NCBI RefSeq assembly: GCF_000237925.1
Contig: NC_031500.1
Coordinates: forward strand, 5,515,254-5,579,253
Source: Schistosoma mansoni
Lineage: Eukaryota; Platyhelminthes; Trematoda; Strigeidida; Schistosomatidae
DNA: 64,000 nt
Direction: 5' to 3'
This document shows, in pieces, positions 28,401 to 43,205 of the stretch (positions are counted from its first letter, which is position 1; every line of letters begins with the position of its first letter). Position numbers and translations under genes: made by a program. Under the pieces are notes generated by a model. It was given only the letters and a program-made list of their open reading frames with translations, was not told where the DNA came from and searched no databases.

Positions 28401-31400
28401 TTATACGCAGAAAACTATCTGTCTTTGTTTATCTTGATTATTTATCTTAAATTGATTCCCAGTTAATATCTTCGTATTGTTTTGAGAATGGATTAGGTTT
28501 GTCACATGGTTACGTTCAAAACATACAAGAAAGTTGCTGTCACTAATTTTTGAAACCACCAACACTTGGTGAACTTTTACCAACATAATACATTAGATCA
28601 GAACTTGTGCATAATATTTCAATCATATTGTTCTGTCCTCATAGTAAATATTCTCATCTTACAATGAAGGTAAAAAGGAACTATTGTCAAGACGTTCAAA
28701 TAATCTTCTATAGCCTTGTTTAAATAGCAATTAACCGTGTGACATATACTCATAAGTAGTAGTTTTTAAAAATAACAGTTTTTTTCCTCCTAGTAATTGA
28801 AGTTATTTGTACAACTGTCAATAAGATTTATTGTATTAAATTGCCCATTTTTTTCTTATTGATTAATATCCATTCAGATGCGTTCAAAACGGTTGCAAAA
28901 TCAACAAAACAATCCTAATTACTTAAAACCGGTAAATCCTAAAAAGAATAATTTAGAGAACTCGTTAAATGAACAACAAAATGATGTTAACGTAATCAAA
29001 AATGGTGTTGAACAGTTAGGTCTAAATGTAACTGATTCTAACAAACAATATTGTCAAACACAAAGTAGTGGTAAGCAATTTATTCAATCTTCTAGCTTTC
29101 CTTAATTTGTTACCCTATTATTGTCTAACTAAAGCTAGTAACCTGGTCGGTTAAGCTGTAACCTCGTTATCCGAATAATCAAATTATGGTAATTGTTTGT
29201 CCGAACACTCGGTTCATCTACTTCGGTTTGAGGAATTTCCAGTGGAGTATTTTCAACTTCATCATATAATTGCTATTACTAGTACATGAACCAACAACTC
29301 AATACTGAACTGTTCTAAGTTTGAGTCAGTTTAATATAAAAGAGTTTTAGTATAATATCGGGAAAGTACTACTCATTTCAATTGATAGAGCATTGGTTAG
29401 AGTTCGGAGTTTCCAAACAGTAGATTATGGGTTTAAACTCTTCTATCTACCTTGCTTATGACAGTTGGCTAGTAAAGATCTAGACTCCTTATACATAAAC
29501 TGTTGTCCGAAGTCGACTATACAGATCCATACTTAATAAACTATTTACCTAACTAAATTTTAATTCAGCTATTCCATTGGCCTATGTATTTTGCAAACAG
29601 TCTTTTTTAGTGTTGAGTATTTACTGGCTTATTACCAGTTAATGTGTGTGTATATCCCCAGAGTTCATCAGTTACTTTGTATAACCTAGTAAATATGATA
29701 AATATCTTTTAGTATATTGTAGTGCCAAACATCTGTAACACATTTTCAACATAATCGCCTAAAGAAACATACTTAGAATTTATAAAAAACTTTCTACTGT
29801 TATCCTACTTTTAGCGTTTTGCATTCCAAACATTGCTTTATAGTACATCTATTCATGATACCAGATTTCGGGATATCACATAAATTCTTGTAAATCAACA
29901 AAATAAAATACGAATGAAAAAGAAGTGAAGTATATCTCGATGCTAATTAATTTAAAAAATGTTGTGAGCATTCGAAAATCAGATATTGAAAGGAAGTTGC
30001 GTAATAATCGGCTAGTGAAAAAGTGGTAAGGTGAAATAATTGTCCACTTAATAGCCAAATCAGTGTGCATCTATCAGTTTACTTGCTCATGTAGAGCAGG
30101 TTATATTGGCCACACAAAGCGAACTCTTTCGAAACGCATCTCCAAACATTACCCTGCTTGGCTCTCCAAAGGATTACAGAAGTTATTCAGAAGCTCAATT
30201 TCGGAACATTTATTCGATTCCGGCCACTCCGCTTCACCTGAAGCCTCCTTCAGAATTACACATACTGTCAGAAAAGTTGGCTCAGTAGGAATGCAAATGA
30301 AAAACAGCAGAGGCTTGTTGTGGATTTAAGCCCGGCTTTTTATTACGTGATTTATTCACCAATCGGAATACGACTTATCCAATCTTAGCACTGTGCCATA
30401 CCAATGACGTTCGATCGGTATGAGCAGCCTAGTGTCCTTATTAGTCCTTCGTCCACCTAGCCCTTCCAGTTGAGTCCAGAACACCAATAACAGCTTCTGC
30501 TATGCGAATCATTTATTTCAGATATACTGGGTTTATATACCAGACAAACCAGACCACAGCGCACCATAAAATAGGAAATAACATTTATACACAATAAAGC
30601 CAAAAAGTGAGTGTAAACGTGGGAGACATTAATCAATAAACTGAGTATAATTTGGGAACAGTAAATCGTATAGTAATAATCTATAGGTCGAAATGAAGCT
30701 TATGATAAGAGAAATGTAGATATACGTAATCTAGTTAATGAACAGTTATACGATAAAAATATATATTAGTCCATCAATAGATCTCAGAAGTTACCCGTAG
30801 TTTAATCTTCACTAGGATATAACAAGGCTATTGCTATTCATCAGTTTAAGGCCCAACCTTTGCGTACAAAAACAGTATGTTCAGTCTCTTATTCTTCAAT
30901 TGCCTTGACCTACCTTCTCTATCTTCCATTATCCGTCATTTTCATTTGTTTTTATTTACTTTGTCATTCCTACTCGTTTCCAATTATCTTCACAACTATT
31001 AACTAACAATTATTACAACTTTTAACAATTCTTTTCTTATTAACTATCAAGTGAACAAGTATTTTACCTTACCACTTTTTGGCTAGCCGATTATTACTCA
31101 TTTTCCTTTCAATATCTGATTTTCAAATGTTCACAACATACCACTTCAAGGTTTTTTTAATTAATTAGCGCCTTTCTATCTTACTATAGAATACTAATTT
31201 AGAAAATAAAATTAACTATAAATACGACTGTATAACTTAAGTAAATGAAATCATCGAAAAGAAAATTTTCGTCGCTGAATTGCTTTTTTTCTTCTCCAAT
31301 GACACAATGGGTCTATTTCGTTGCTGTGAATGACTATATTTAAGTAGTTTTATTACCTAAGATGTCTAGTAATTAATGTCTACTTTGCGTAGCAATTAAG

Positions 31401-34400
31401 TTCTTTCTGCTATGTAACTACTACATGAACTTGTATGCTCCTAATTTGTTTGTTTTTAGTTATTTATCATCGTTTGCGAATTTCATTTATTTATATTTAA
31501 ATACAGCACGTAAATTGGCTACATCCGATCAGTTCGCTGCTGAAATGCGTAAACAGTTTCAAACTGCTGCATCTGATGTAGAACGAATATTGAGGTCAGT
31601 TCGCCATTTTCTATTTATTTGCTTTTCTAATTTTTTTCTTTTATTATCACAAGCATTTGTTTATATATAGTCAGTTTATGTAAAATAATCCAAATGACAT
31701 ATTTCTTATTTTTTTTTAATAATTACGTGGGTATGATGTCCGTCTAATAACCAAAAAGTGAGTATGATAAGTACCAGTACACTTGGTTTTAGTTTATCAC
31801 CTTGAAACGTAGCCTTTAAAAATAGTATTCGATTATCGATGTTTTCCAAGCATTGCTCATGTATGCTAAGACTTCTGAGTGGCCAATTTTCGGATTAGAC
31901 TCAGGATACTAGTTAAAAACGTCTATGACTTTTGACCTAAACCATGTTGACAGGTGTATATTACATAGTTGGGGTTCTCTCAGTCGTCATAACCAATGTC
32001 TGGAGACGTCGGTGACATGTCTTAAAATCAGTCTCAGTGAGGCAGATGTGTTCACTTCTTGTCTCTTAATTTTTGCCTTATCAGCACTGATCTATCTAAG
32101 TTACAGTGCATCTACCAATCTAAATGACTCGACATTGTGATTCACTTTCTTCCATATTAACTATCTGTTGATAATCAACAGGAAATATTGAATGCGACCT
32201 AAAATTTTAAAAAGGTAAAAAGTTAGCATATTATATATTCGATATGATTTGAGTATATTAGGCATAGATTGCACGTCTGTTTAGTTTATAGTTACTTTTA
32301 AACGAGCAAACTTAATACATCTACTCTTACTCGATTCACTTTTCAATTTCACATATCAGCAGTTTTCTGGTATTATACTTCTTCTCTATGATACTAGGCT
32401 ATTTACCTCGCTCCATCTATCAATTGAATAGTTGGTTGGTGTCATTAAATCTCGGACAAAAAGGTGTACATAATTCTGTTTTTAGTAAATGAATACTTCA
32501 TCAAAGTCACTGATATTAGTCCTTGAGCAATTATTTAAAACAAATCAGGAGTCATATAGGAAAGTTTAAAATCGTTGCTAATGCTAATTCCTAAGACGAT
32601 TTAAAATCTTTATGTGAAATCGTTGTGTGACATTCAGTCAATCAGTCATTATCAACGTAGAGCCTGAGGAAAACGTTTGTTAGCCCGAATTGTCATATCA
32701 TATTAACACGAGATGAAATGAATAAGATGAATAATTGTAATGGTGATTATAACGAAAAAGTCCAAACAATCAGGATTCTATTTGAAAGGAGGAAATGGAA
32801 AGGTATATGTTGACGAATACTCAAGCTCAAGAACTAAATAGAGATAAAGAGTAAATGCGTCTATCCCACTGACCAATTCTGAATCATGTCACCCAAAGCT
32901 TGCAACCATTGGTTGAACACATGCCTTGGGCCCTAATCAGATAATCTGTATCTACCAACATGGCTCAGACTAACAGTTAATGACTTGATGGACTTACCCC
33001 ATGTATTGGTCTATCCCCTTCCCCACTGGCATTCTCTTACATACGTCAAGTTAGTTGGACATACGTGATATATGTCCTAACCACCTTATGCACCATTCCC
33101 ATCAGGGTACTAATAACAATTTGAAAGTCATATTTTATCGAATTCTCGTAAATCAATGTCTTACAGTATAACCTAATTGCCAACTCGTTCCCATCTGGAT
33201 TTCAGAATAGTATTCACCAAAGGGTTGTAGTATAACAAATAATCGATAATCTACATTCTTCAACAGATTGTTTGGTTTCTATAACAAATGAATTATGATC
33301 ATTAAGTAATCACACACCGTCATACAAACCATAGAACTGTCTTTTGTAAAGTAAGTCCGTTGTTTGTCATTCATATTGTTTCTGTATATTCGAGAGTATG
33401 GGATCTAAAGTTTAAAACTGTAGACTTTTTAAAGTCATATTCCTTGGCTCTGATGAACCTTAACATTTGGATTTCAAAATGTAATTAGCTTTCGACATCA
33501 AGTTGTCTAAATTTAATTTAGACAGATAAGTGGTATCAGTATATCATTAGCCCGGTATACTTATGGCCATTTTTATTATGTTTTCAAATTTTAAAGATTT
33601 CTGTTCTGTTATAACCTCTCTTATCACTTAGATCAACAATAAAAAGCAATTATTCGAAAAACATCCATAAGAAAAAACATCCGATCACATCACCACCACC
33701 ATCCTCACCATCATTATCTTCATTAACAAGTAATAATAATTCTAAATCAACTAATCAGGTTGGCAGCACTCAGGAAGAAAATAAAATAGATCACATTATA
33801 AAGGACAAATTTACTTCACACGTTGTTCGTTGTGACTATGATATGCCTGAGGTAAATTCTGTATGTAAATATTAGCTTTTTTTCTTTATTATGAACTTAT
33901 GATCGATCTGTTCATAGTTTCCACTACGAACTGATCTTAGTTAGACAACTATTGAAAATTACTAAACACTAGACAGCTATTTCGTCATAATGTGGGCAGT
34001 CCTCACCATTTCATATCCAAAACCACATCGGTGACCGAACGCAGGACATTCAAGTCTCTTGGCGAGCGCTTAACCTTTAGAACACTGGTCCCATACCTGA
34101 TGATTTACATGTTTAATATCTGCAATTCACAATATTGCTTAACCATCTTTCATTGCCATTGATGGGTAACTGTCTCGCACTTAGAATGGTTGAACTCAAC
34201 AGATTACCGCTTCTTACTAAAATTCCGTAAATCATCTCTCTAGAAATTCAATCACACTAGATGTATGAAAGTTATCTACTAATACATCTAAAGCACGGAA
34301 GACCAATGATATCGGCAGATTTAGTTGTTCAAAATCTTCAATTGATTAAAGTTGTACATATAAACCATTGGATGCCAGATCAGTAGTCTAAAAGTTAAGC

Positions 34401-37400
34401 GCTCGCCACGAGACCTGAAGGTCCTGGGTCCGGTCAGCGTTGAGATTTTTGGAAATGAACTGCTAGAATTGCCCATATTAGGATGAAACGGTTGTCAAAT
34501 GCCTTCTAGTTTTCATCAGATGTCTAAATAAGATTAGTCTGTGATGTAAACCATGATAATCAAGTCTCCTATAGTAATTTGTTATTATTATTAGCATTCA
34601 GTTCGACAATCATATGTAACTTGACTTTGTGTTATTTATCTAGCTTTGACTAGTTGTGAAATGTGTAGTCTTTTTATAGGATAACATTTTTTATGTAATT
34701 ACGATCTAAATTACGTTCATTCATAACCTTATTTTTCTTAACTATTTCTTAATTCATATTTATGCTACCTTTGGAGACTACACATTATATAGTCAAAGCT
34801 CACCAATGGTTTTTTTGTTTATATACAAATTGTATGCATATCCCATCGACTTACAGATATGGTCTACATTCAACGGCAAGTGTCTTGTGGTACTTGGGTT
34901 CTATGAATTAGCATTCAGATGACTTTTTGAGATAACAACATTTCTGTATGTTTCATTACACATGAATATGTATGAATTCTAGTAAACAGCCTTCATCAAG
35001 TTTCATTTAGTCCTTGATGAACAGGTTGAGATCATAGTGGTAATCATCATCTATAATTCGAAATGGCAATTAGTGAAATGGCGAGAAAAATGTCTCATTG
35101 TCATAGCTGCATCCGTTATTTCATAGTTATCACTAGTTTAATTTGAACTGTGTTTCCTACACTAAGCTGTCCACTACTATTCTCTTCTTACACTTTTTTA
35201 TTTTGATCATCTCATCCCTTGCTGTTTTAGTGTAAGATGTAGCCAATTAAACCGATACACTTTCGTCCCAGGTCCTGTGTTGTCTATATTTACAAACAGT
35301 CATTTCTGTAACATACATTTTTATTTCTTTATTCAATTCACATAATATCTGACACTACTAAGAACCAAACATTTTTGCACCACACGAGATAAACTTTATG
35401 TGATCTGGGATACTGTCAGCTCTCCTAAACCGAAGTTGGTTGGCTTTCCTCAGGCACCATTCCCCAAGTATTCGATCCAAAGATCTTATCCACAAGTCAG
35501 CCAAGCAATGTCGGTAGTTGCCATCCCCTGGTAGTCGTAAACCTTAAGTAAGTTCATACTTCGTTCATTCTTTCAGGATCCTGGAGCCCATGTACACTAT
35601 TGGTTTGGAATCAGGGTTTTCCAACTCTTCTAGGTAGATCCTAGACCCCCCCTAATCCAGTTTAAGCACCAGACATCCGATTTTTGTCCTTTCACTTTCG
35701 TAAAATACACCCTCTCCGCGTGAAGGCTTTGAGTATTACTTCCATAGCGGAGCCTATAAATGCATGACAATATGAGAGCGTTTCGAGAGAGAAAAGAAAC
35801 TCCTTACCCTTGATTGTACCAGGGCATTTGAAGAGTGACCTGCTGTATAAAAAATTTTCATTCATGTACATGCATTCACATACATAGTAACTTCATGTCT
35901 TATTGCTAACCCTACCTGTAATATACAATACATTTTGGAAGAAAACGGGTCATTCTTCATTCTATTTTTATTTATTATCGTCATTATTCAGGGAGTATCT
36001 ATGGATAACGAATCGCCAAGTGATACTGAAAATGCTAATGATCCACATCATCGACTAAATATTGTATTGGATAATTTTATTACACAAGATAACAATAAAT
36101 TATCACATTCTATTCCATCTCAACAAAGTAAACATTCGACAATTCGCAAGACTTCACCAAAGAAGTCTTCAAAATCTTCGTCTAAAGTAAGTGTTCAACT
36201 GAAATTTTCCTCTTCTGTAATTAAATAAATATTACTCTTTCATCATAAAAGAGATCGATTGTTATTCCACTAAAGATAAATTAATTATACGGTGTGTAGT
36301 TACAGATATCTACTTGCATTTTGTCCAAAACTTTAAGAAAGTTCGTGACAAGTGATATATAACGTTCAATATTTCTTCAGTTAATATTCGACTTTGGTTT
36401 CATACTAGCTACTACCCGTAGGCAAGATGTATTCGTAATCTCAGGGGAAATTATGCTTGTTGGTGAATCGAATTCTGTGTCGCTCACAGTCTCAAATCTT
36501 GCCACATGGCTATTCAAGCTGTGAATGACCTCCTGTAGGAGTGAAATATTTACAATGAACTAATCATTGAGTAGTAACCACTTTCATGTTTGTCTAGCCA
36601 TTTTAGTGTTCATGGCATCCTATCGATCAATTCAAATGATTTCAGTCTATCGTATTCTCTATATTATTGTTATCACTATTGTATAATACTAAAGTACGCA
36701 AACAAATAGCAATCACAATTTATTACCGATATATATAGACTGGGATATTAAACTTTATTTGATTTATGCTCGAATTTTCACTTATTTACTGAACCAATTT
36801 TTGTTTTGTATTTTGTTCACATGTAAGCATCATAAATTAAATAAGGAAAAGGTGAATAATAATCATCAACTAGTCAATGAATCAATATCTTCCGAGAATA
36901 TTAATGATGAGAATCCATTGAATAACAATGTTACCAATACAACTTGTCATCGATCAGGCTATGAAGCATTCGACTCAGATATAAAGCAAACTATAATATT
37001 CTCATCACAAAAAGTCCGTTCGAAATCATCATTGAATTCTCATCATAATAATGATAAAAACGAACAGGTATGTTATTTTCTTTTTCTTTGTCACTATGAA
37101 AACGTGGGTACTTCAATAAATGTCACAAAATAGTGTAGTTCTACTGCAAATGTCTATTTATCATTTGGTTCTATAGAGAATAAATTATGCTTGCCGTACT
37201 AATGATAGTTGTAATTGTTATGACTTGACCAAGGCGGTCGCCAATTTGTTATGACTTTACAAAATAAACAAAGGACGTATGCTTATTCGTTATTGATCTT
37301 ATATCCAGCTTTTTATCACGTGAATTATCCACCAATCGAAATACAACTTGTCTAATATTAACACTGTACCAAATCGATGACGTTCAACTGGTATGAGCAG

Positions 37401-40400
37401 TCTAGCGTCTTTATTGGTCCCTTGTCTGCCTAGCCCTTCCAATTGAGTCCAGAACACCAATGACAGTTTCTGTTATGCGAATCATTTATTTCAAGCATAC
37501 TCTGTTTATATACCAAACAGACAGACCACATCACACCATAAAATAGAAAATAATATTTGTACAAGATCAAGCCAAATGTGACTGTGAACGTGGGGGACAG
37601 TAATCAATAAACTGAGTATAATTTAGGAACAGTAAATCGTACAGTAATAAGTCATAGGTCAAAATGAAGCTTATAATAAGATAAATATAGATATACGCAA
37701 TCTAATTACTCAATAGTTAGACAATAGGAATATATATAGAATAATTGTCCATTAATAGGTCCTGGGAGTTACCCGTACTTATGTCTTCGCTAGGATATAA
37801 CAGTAATGTCAAGTGAAAATAAAATGTAACCGATTCAAGAATGAAGATAGATACGTCCAGCTACACGAAATTTTAAAAGACTCTCTTATATGTAAACTTA
37901 ACTGCTTTATATTGTATGATAATACACTTTGATACTGGTCTTTCTTGGACTCTTGGTCATCTTTTAGTAAAAGCGTATCACTTGATAAGGTGTCTATTGA
38001 TCCAATCCCCAGTCAAGTGTTTAGCCTCGCCGATTTATGTATCTAGTATCCAGTATAGGATTATATCAAGTGCCATAACCTTCAATAAAGCATCCTTGTT
38101 TTGCCGTCATACCAAGTTCTTTCTTTTGCAAAAATCATAATTATAATGTGATCATAGGTTTGGTGTAATTATCAAATCAGAAGTCAGTTTTCATTACCGA
38201 ATGCTAACTGCAGTTAGAGAAAACCAAGAATTGCTGTATAATGGTTTCCTCTTCTCAATACACAGACATTCCAATATAAGACCTAAGAATTATAATTTTG
38301 ATAGCTTAAGTTTTCATGGTTTTACACTGCTAAGGACTCTCGTTCTAGAGCGAATCAACTGTTCATCATTCCCAGTGTCTGTAAGTTTTCATCTAGTTAT
38401 CATTTCGTAGTTGGTTAATCAACTTTAACTAATGAATAACTTAATTAGTTGGTTGCCTATTTCTTTGAATGTTGTTTCATATTCTAGCCGAGTTTAGTAG
38501 TTTTATGATTATTTAATCTAACCACATATTCACTCAAAAAAAGAAATCTAATTGACTCTATTATGTAGCCTGCATTCTTTTTCATCCTACGTAAATTTCG
38601 TCACAATAGCTACTCACATATATTATCATTTATTTTATCTTTGGATTATTCATTCATTCATTGTAATCACTTTGAACAGATATTAAGTTGAATATCGTTA
38701 GAATCTAAGCAGAATTAGAAAGCTGATATGGTATGATCTACTGTCTGATTATTTAATTACTCAGACGCTATTTTAGCCGCTGACGACCAGGTCAACCATA
38801 ATAATGGTTAAGATAAACTTACATTTGCTTAATAGGTAGTATGTGCAGCTTATGTGCGTATTTACAGATGTTCATAACATCTCCAGATATTAAACATGTG
38901 GATGATAGCCACCTGATTCAGGTAAGTATATTGAGTTACTCATTTCTAGCTTACCGACTATTGCATCTGGCTTTCCATACATTACTTTTACCTAGTCTCC
39001 CTATCCCTTGACTGCTAGGTGTATCTCGATGTAATCTTTAATACTATTTGTAATATAACTTGTTACGGGTTGTTCTTTGTCTTGTGCTTTAATTTCAGTG
39101 CCCTAATAGTTCACCATTATCATCCCTTCAATATTGTAATGAATCCATAAGTAGTAGTAACAATGATAATATATCTACACCTGAAACTAAGTTCTGTATA
39201 TCATCATCAATAATAAATACTGACATATTCGTTTCCCTTTTATCCACCGGTGAATTGAATTCATTCCAATCAACAAAAATTTGTTGTCCTAGTTTATTGT
39301 CAATTATTCGTCAATCAGAAAAGTCTAGTTCTCTAACAATGCATACAAATAAAATTTTTGCACAAATAATATCTGTACTTGAAAAGAAGATACCATGTTT
39401 AGGTGAGTTAATTGTCTAAAGGAAAATATCTGTTATGTGTGTTGCATTCACCTCTGTGTTGATGGATATGGAAGATGTTTTTAAACAATATGAAATGTCA
39501 GTTTTGATGATATAATATTTTTATTTTACATTTGAGATTCATATTAGTAATATACAAAAATTATTTCAAAGAATAAATATGTATATATTTTTATGCCATC
39601 CTTTAAGTGCCAATGCTATGTTTGAAGGTGGTTAGTATGGCAATCTGAAACTAGGTTTCAGATTTTAAATTAAATCTTAATAACCAATGTTATGATGACT
39701 GCATTTTGTGAAATCTAATCTTTTTTTCTTTTACTAATTAATCCTCAGTATGAAACAACTTACATTAAATTTTATAAGCAGAGATGGATAGTGGCTAGTA
39801 GTAATTATTTATTTATTTAAACACATATATATTGGTACAAAAGGGCACCAGATACATATGCGCCACACAAAATAATGAGAATAGGAGGAGAAAGAAGGAA
39901 GATGCGTATATATAAAATAAGAAAAAAAACGGATGAAAAAAAAGAGAAGAGTAATAATGGGGGGAACTGAAATGTACAACCAGAAGAACTCTCTCAGTTA
40001 AGAAACTTATAACCACTCCTTATGAAGAACGTAAAAGAAGGTTACAGCAGGCTCGTCACTGGCTTCTATTCTGAGCCATATCTGATAACGTCTCTAGCCA
40101 CTGTGTTGCACCATCTCTCGGACCCCAACCAGGGAGTTGTGATGGACCAACAGAAGCTAGCCCTTTGCAGCTTCCTTTCATACCACAACACCATGTCATA
40201 CACTGACCACCTCTCCGCTTTTTCCAATCAGTCCCAGCGTCGGCAAATAATGCACGACGTGGAATTCTCCGGGACGACATTCGTAGAACATGTCCAAGCC
40301 CCCAAATACCCCGGTACGGTCGAGAGTGGGGAGAATCCGCTCTCCCTCTCGAAATGCTCTCACATGGCCACGCGTATATAGCCCCTGACAGGGAAGTCCT

Positions 40401-43134
40401 ACTCACTGCCTTCTCGTGGCGGGGTGTTATTTACGAAATTGAGAGTTATTTATTATTTATTTATTTAAACACATAAATATTGGTACAAGGAAGCACCAGA
40501 TAAATATGCGCCTCACAAATCTCATTCGATTTGTGTGAGGGCTGTGATACTGCCCAGGTGCCCAGACTGAAGCAGGACGAAATTGAGAGGAAGAAAAGCG
40601 AATGTCCGGTGCTTTAATCGGGTTGGTGGACACGGAAAGTCCACCTAGGGGAGTTGGAAAACCCTGATTCCAAACCAATGGTGCACATGGACTCCAGTAT
40701 CCTGAGGGAACAAATGACGTATGAACCTATTGTTGGTCACCGGCTACCATGGGACTGCATCTCCTCACAATGCTCCACTGCCTCGTGGATCAGACCTTTA
40801 GGTCAAAGGCTCGAGGTGTGGCCCCCCAAGAAAACCACCTGCTTCGGTTTGGGCACCTGAGCAGTATCATAGCCTTCACACAAGTAAATGAAATGATGAC
40901 TTGTACTGACAATCCTATTTACGCGCTTACTATATGCCAGGCTAATAGTGGAATCCAGGATTGTAGTTTCATTCTATTCAAACAACCAATACAAATGAAT
41001 TATATTCAACCCGATTATTATATTTTTCAACGTTGACAACCTCATATTTATATGTTTATATTTTGCATTTATAAGAGTATATCATAGTTGTGACTTGATT
41101 GTTTGGGAATCCAGATCATGAGTTTTTTATTTACTCTACGCTGACTAAGATTTACTTAAGTCATCAATCCTATCTTCATTTATCTAAACAGTTCTTAGAT
41201 TAACTACTTCTAAGTCTTAGGTCATCATTAATCTGTTCTTGATTACTGATTGGCTACATTATTTATTACTAAATTTTTTTCAGAAATTATTTTATTAACA
41301 TGACATCATTATACTTGAAATCTCAGTTATTTTTATTTTAACTATCTCTTAGCTAAACAGTGTTTTTCTGTGGTGTCTATAGTTGAATTCTAACTACTGA
41401 CTGACTAATGATGACAAATTTAGATACTTCATCTCGATGATTTGAAATAATGATAATTCAGAATATATACATTAATGATTTCTCAATTGTTGATATCTTC
41501 TATGTTACATTTGGATAGAGTAATCATAATTCATTTATCAAATATAGATTAATGTACTAGGTTTTTAATTATTTCACTGTTGGTGTAATGACTGATCAAT
41601 AGATGATGAGACGGATTTCAAAGCTACGATCTGATCGCAAGCCGGTTGTTTTATAATCACCAATCTACCTCTTTATTCGGACAGAGTAGAAGCCCCATAA
41701 GAAGAATAGTTTTAATGCGAACAAAACGGATTACAAGTTACATAGATAGATAAAGATATTAGCCATTCTTGAACTTCATTCCCCTCGTATTTTATCCAAT
41801 ACTTATTAGTAAATGCTCAGATGTATATTTTCATCGGGCTTATCTTTCTTTTCATGAATGTATTTTTATTTATACATACAATTAATTTTTAGTAATTGAG
41901 TCTTTGGATAATCGTGCCGCTTCACTGTACACAGAATACATTCCACTCAGAGAACCGTTATGCATTTTAATGAAAATATCCGTAAGTTTTCAGTTAGTGT
42001 GCTGCTTTTTCTCATTATATCGATAACTGTTTGCGATAAAAATGTTTCTCTAGAGCTATACTGAGTCCAAAATAATTCTGTTTCTAATAATTGTTATTCA
42101 GCTTTCTGGTTAAGCATTTCCATCCTTATCTGGATTTTCGACACTGCGAAATTACAGCTGCTAACCCATCAATTTGTTCGGGTTAACATAAACATTCGTT
42201 AAAACGATTCTAGTAGACCATCAGTATGGGTGGTTGTAGAAATTGTTGAATTTTGTTGATATTACGTACTAATCTTAGCTAAACAATGGTTCGGAACATA
42301 GAAGCACTGGATAGCTATTTCGTCGTAGTATGGGATTTCTCAGGAGTGTGTGCTGACGATCCCACCACAGTATATTGAACTTAGGACATTCGGTTTCACA
42401 CGCAAACGCCTAACCTCTAGACCACTGGGCGAGAATCCAGTGGTGCGTTATTCCAACTGAAATCAATCTACGTCATTCCGCCACCGTCATTAATGGTTGT
42501 CTATTTTATATTAGTTCGTGATATCAATAAGACTATAACAGTCGGAATGATGTGAGTGATTTTCAAAAAAAAACATACTAATGGATGTATTCCCTTCATT
42601 ACTTAGAAGTAGACTCTTGGCTATTCTAGCTAAAAGATATTAACTGGTACCAAAACCAAGGGCTCTATGCTTACTAGATTTAGTGGTTACCACGGGATCA
42701 AGAAATTATATTAATTGCAAAGTCACTGTCAGTTTATAATCAATAATTTCAGACTTCCAGTAACAGATATATGTGCTCTGAATTTCTCCTTGATTTTTCC
42801 TTCGTAATTATGTAAACTGAACATGCGGTAATCCAGTCATTACTTAATTTCTCTCTGTCTGCTTATCAACTGACAAACTACTTAATTCACCACCACACAA
42901 TCCAATCAGTGTGTCTTGATATACTGACTTATTTTTTTGGTCTGCTCACTAGGAAACTTTCTCCAGTATACGTTTCCATTTTTCAATCACCATTACATGT
43001 CAACTCTTCTCGTTAATTTCTGTTTGTTGAAGCGAATGTATTTTTAGTTCAAATATAATCCCATACATCATAAAGCGATCTACTCAGAGAAGGGATTTTT
43101 CTCAACAAGTTTATTTTCCAAATAGTGTACAATC

Positions 43135-43205
<71 letters not shown>

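Noticed and set aside
36759-36827. Upstream part of the 36759-37133 frame as coding
   Set aside because: Phase and acceptor place the exon start at 36828; the earlier bases fit intron.
40654-40860. Open frame beginning MENPDSKPMVHMDSS as a gene
   Set aside because: The same frame recurs at 52393 and, inverted, in the 43.3 kb copy; it belongs to a dispersed repeat.
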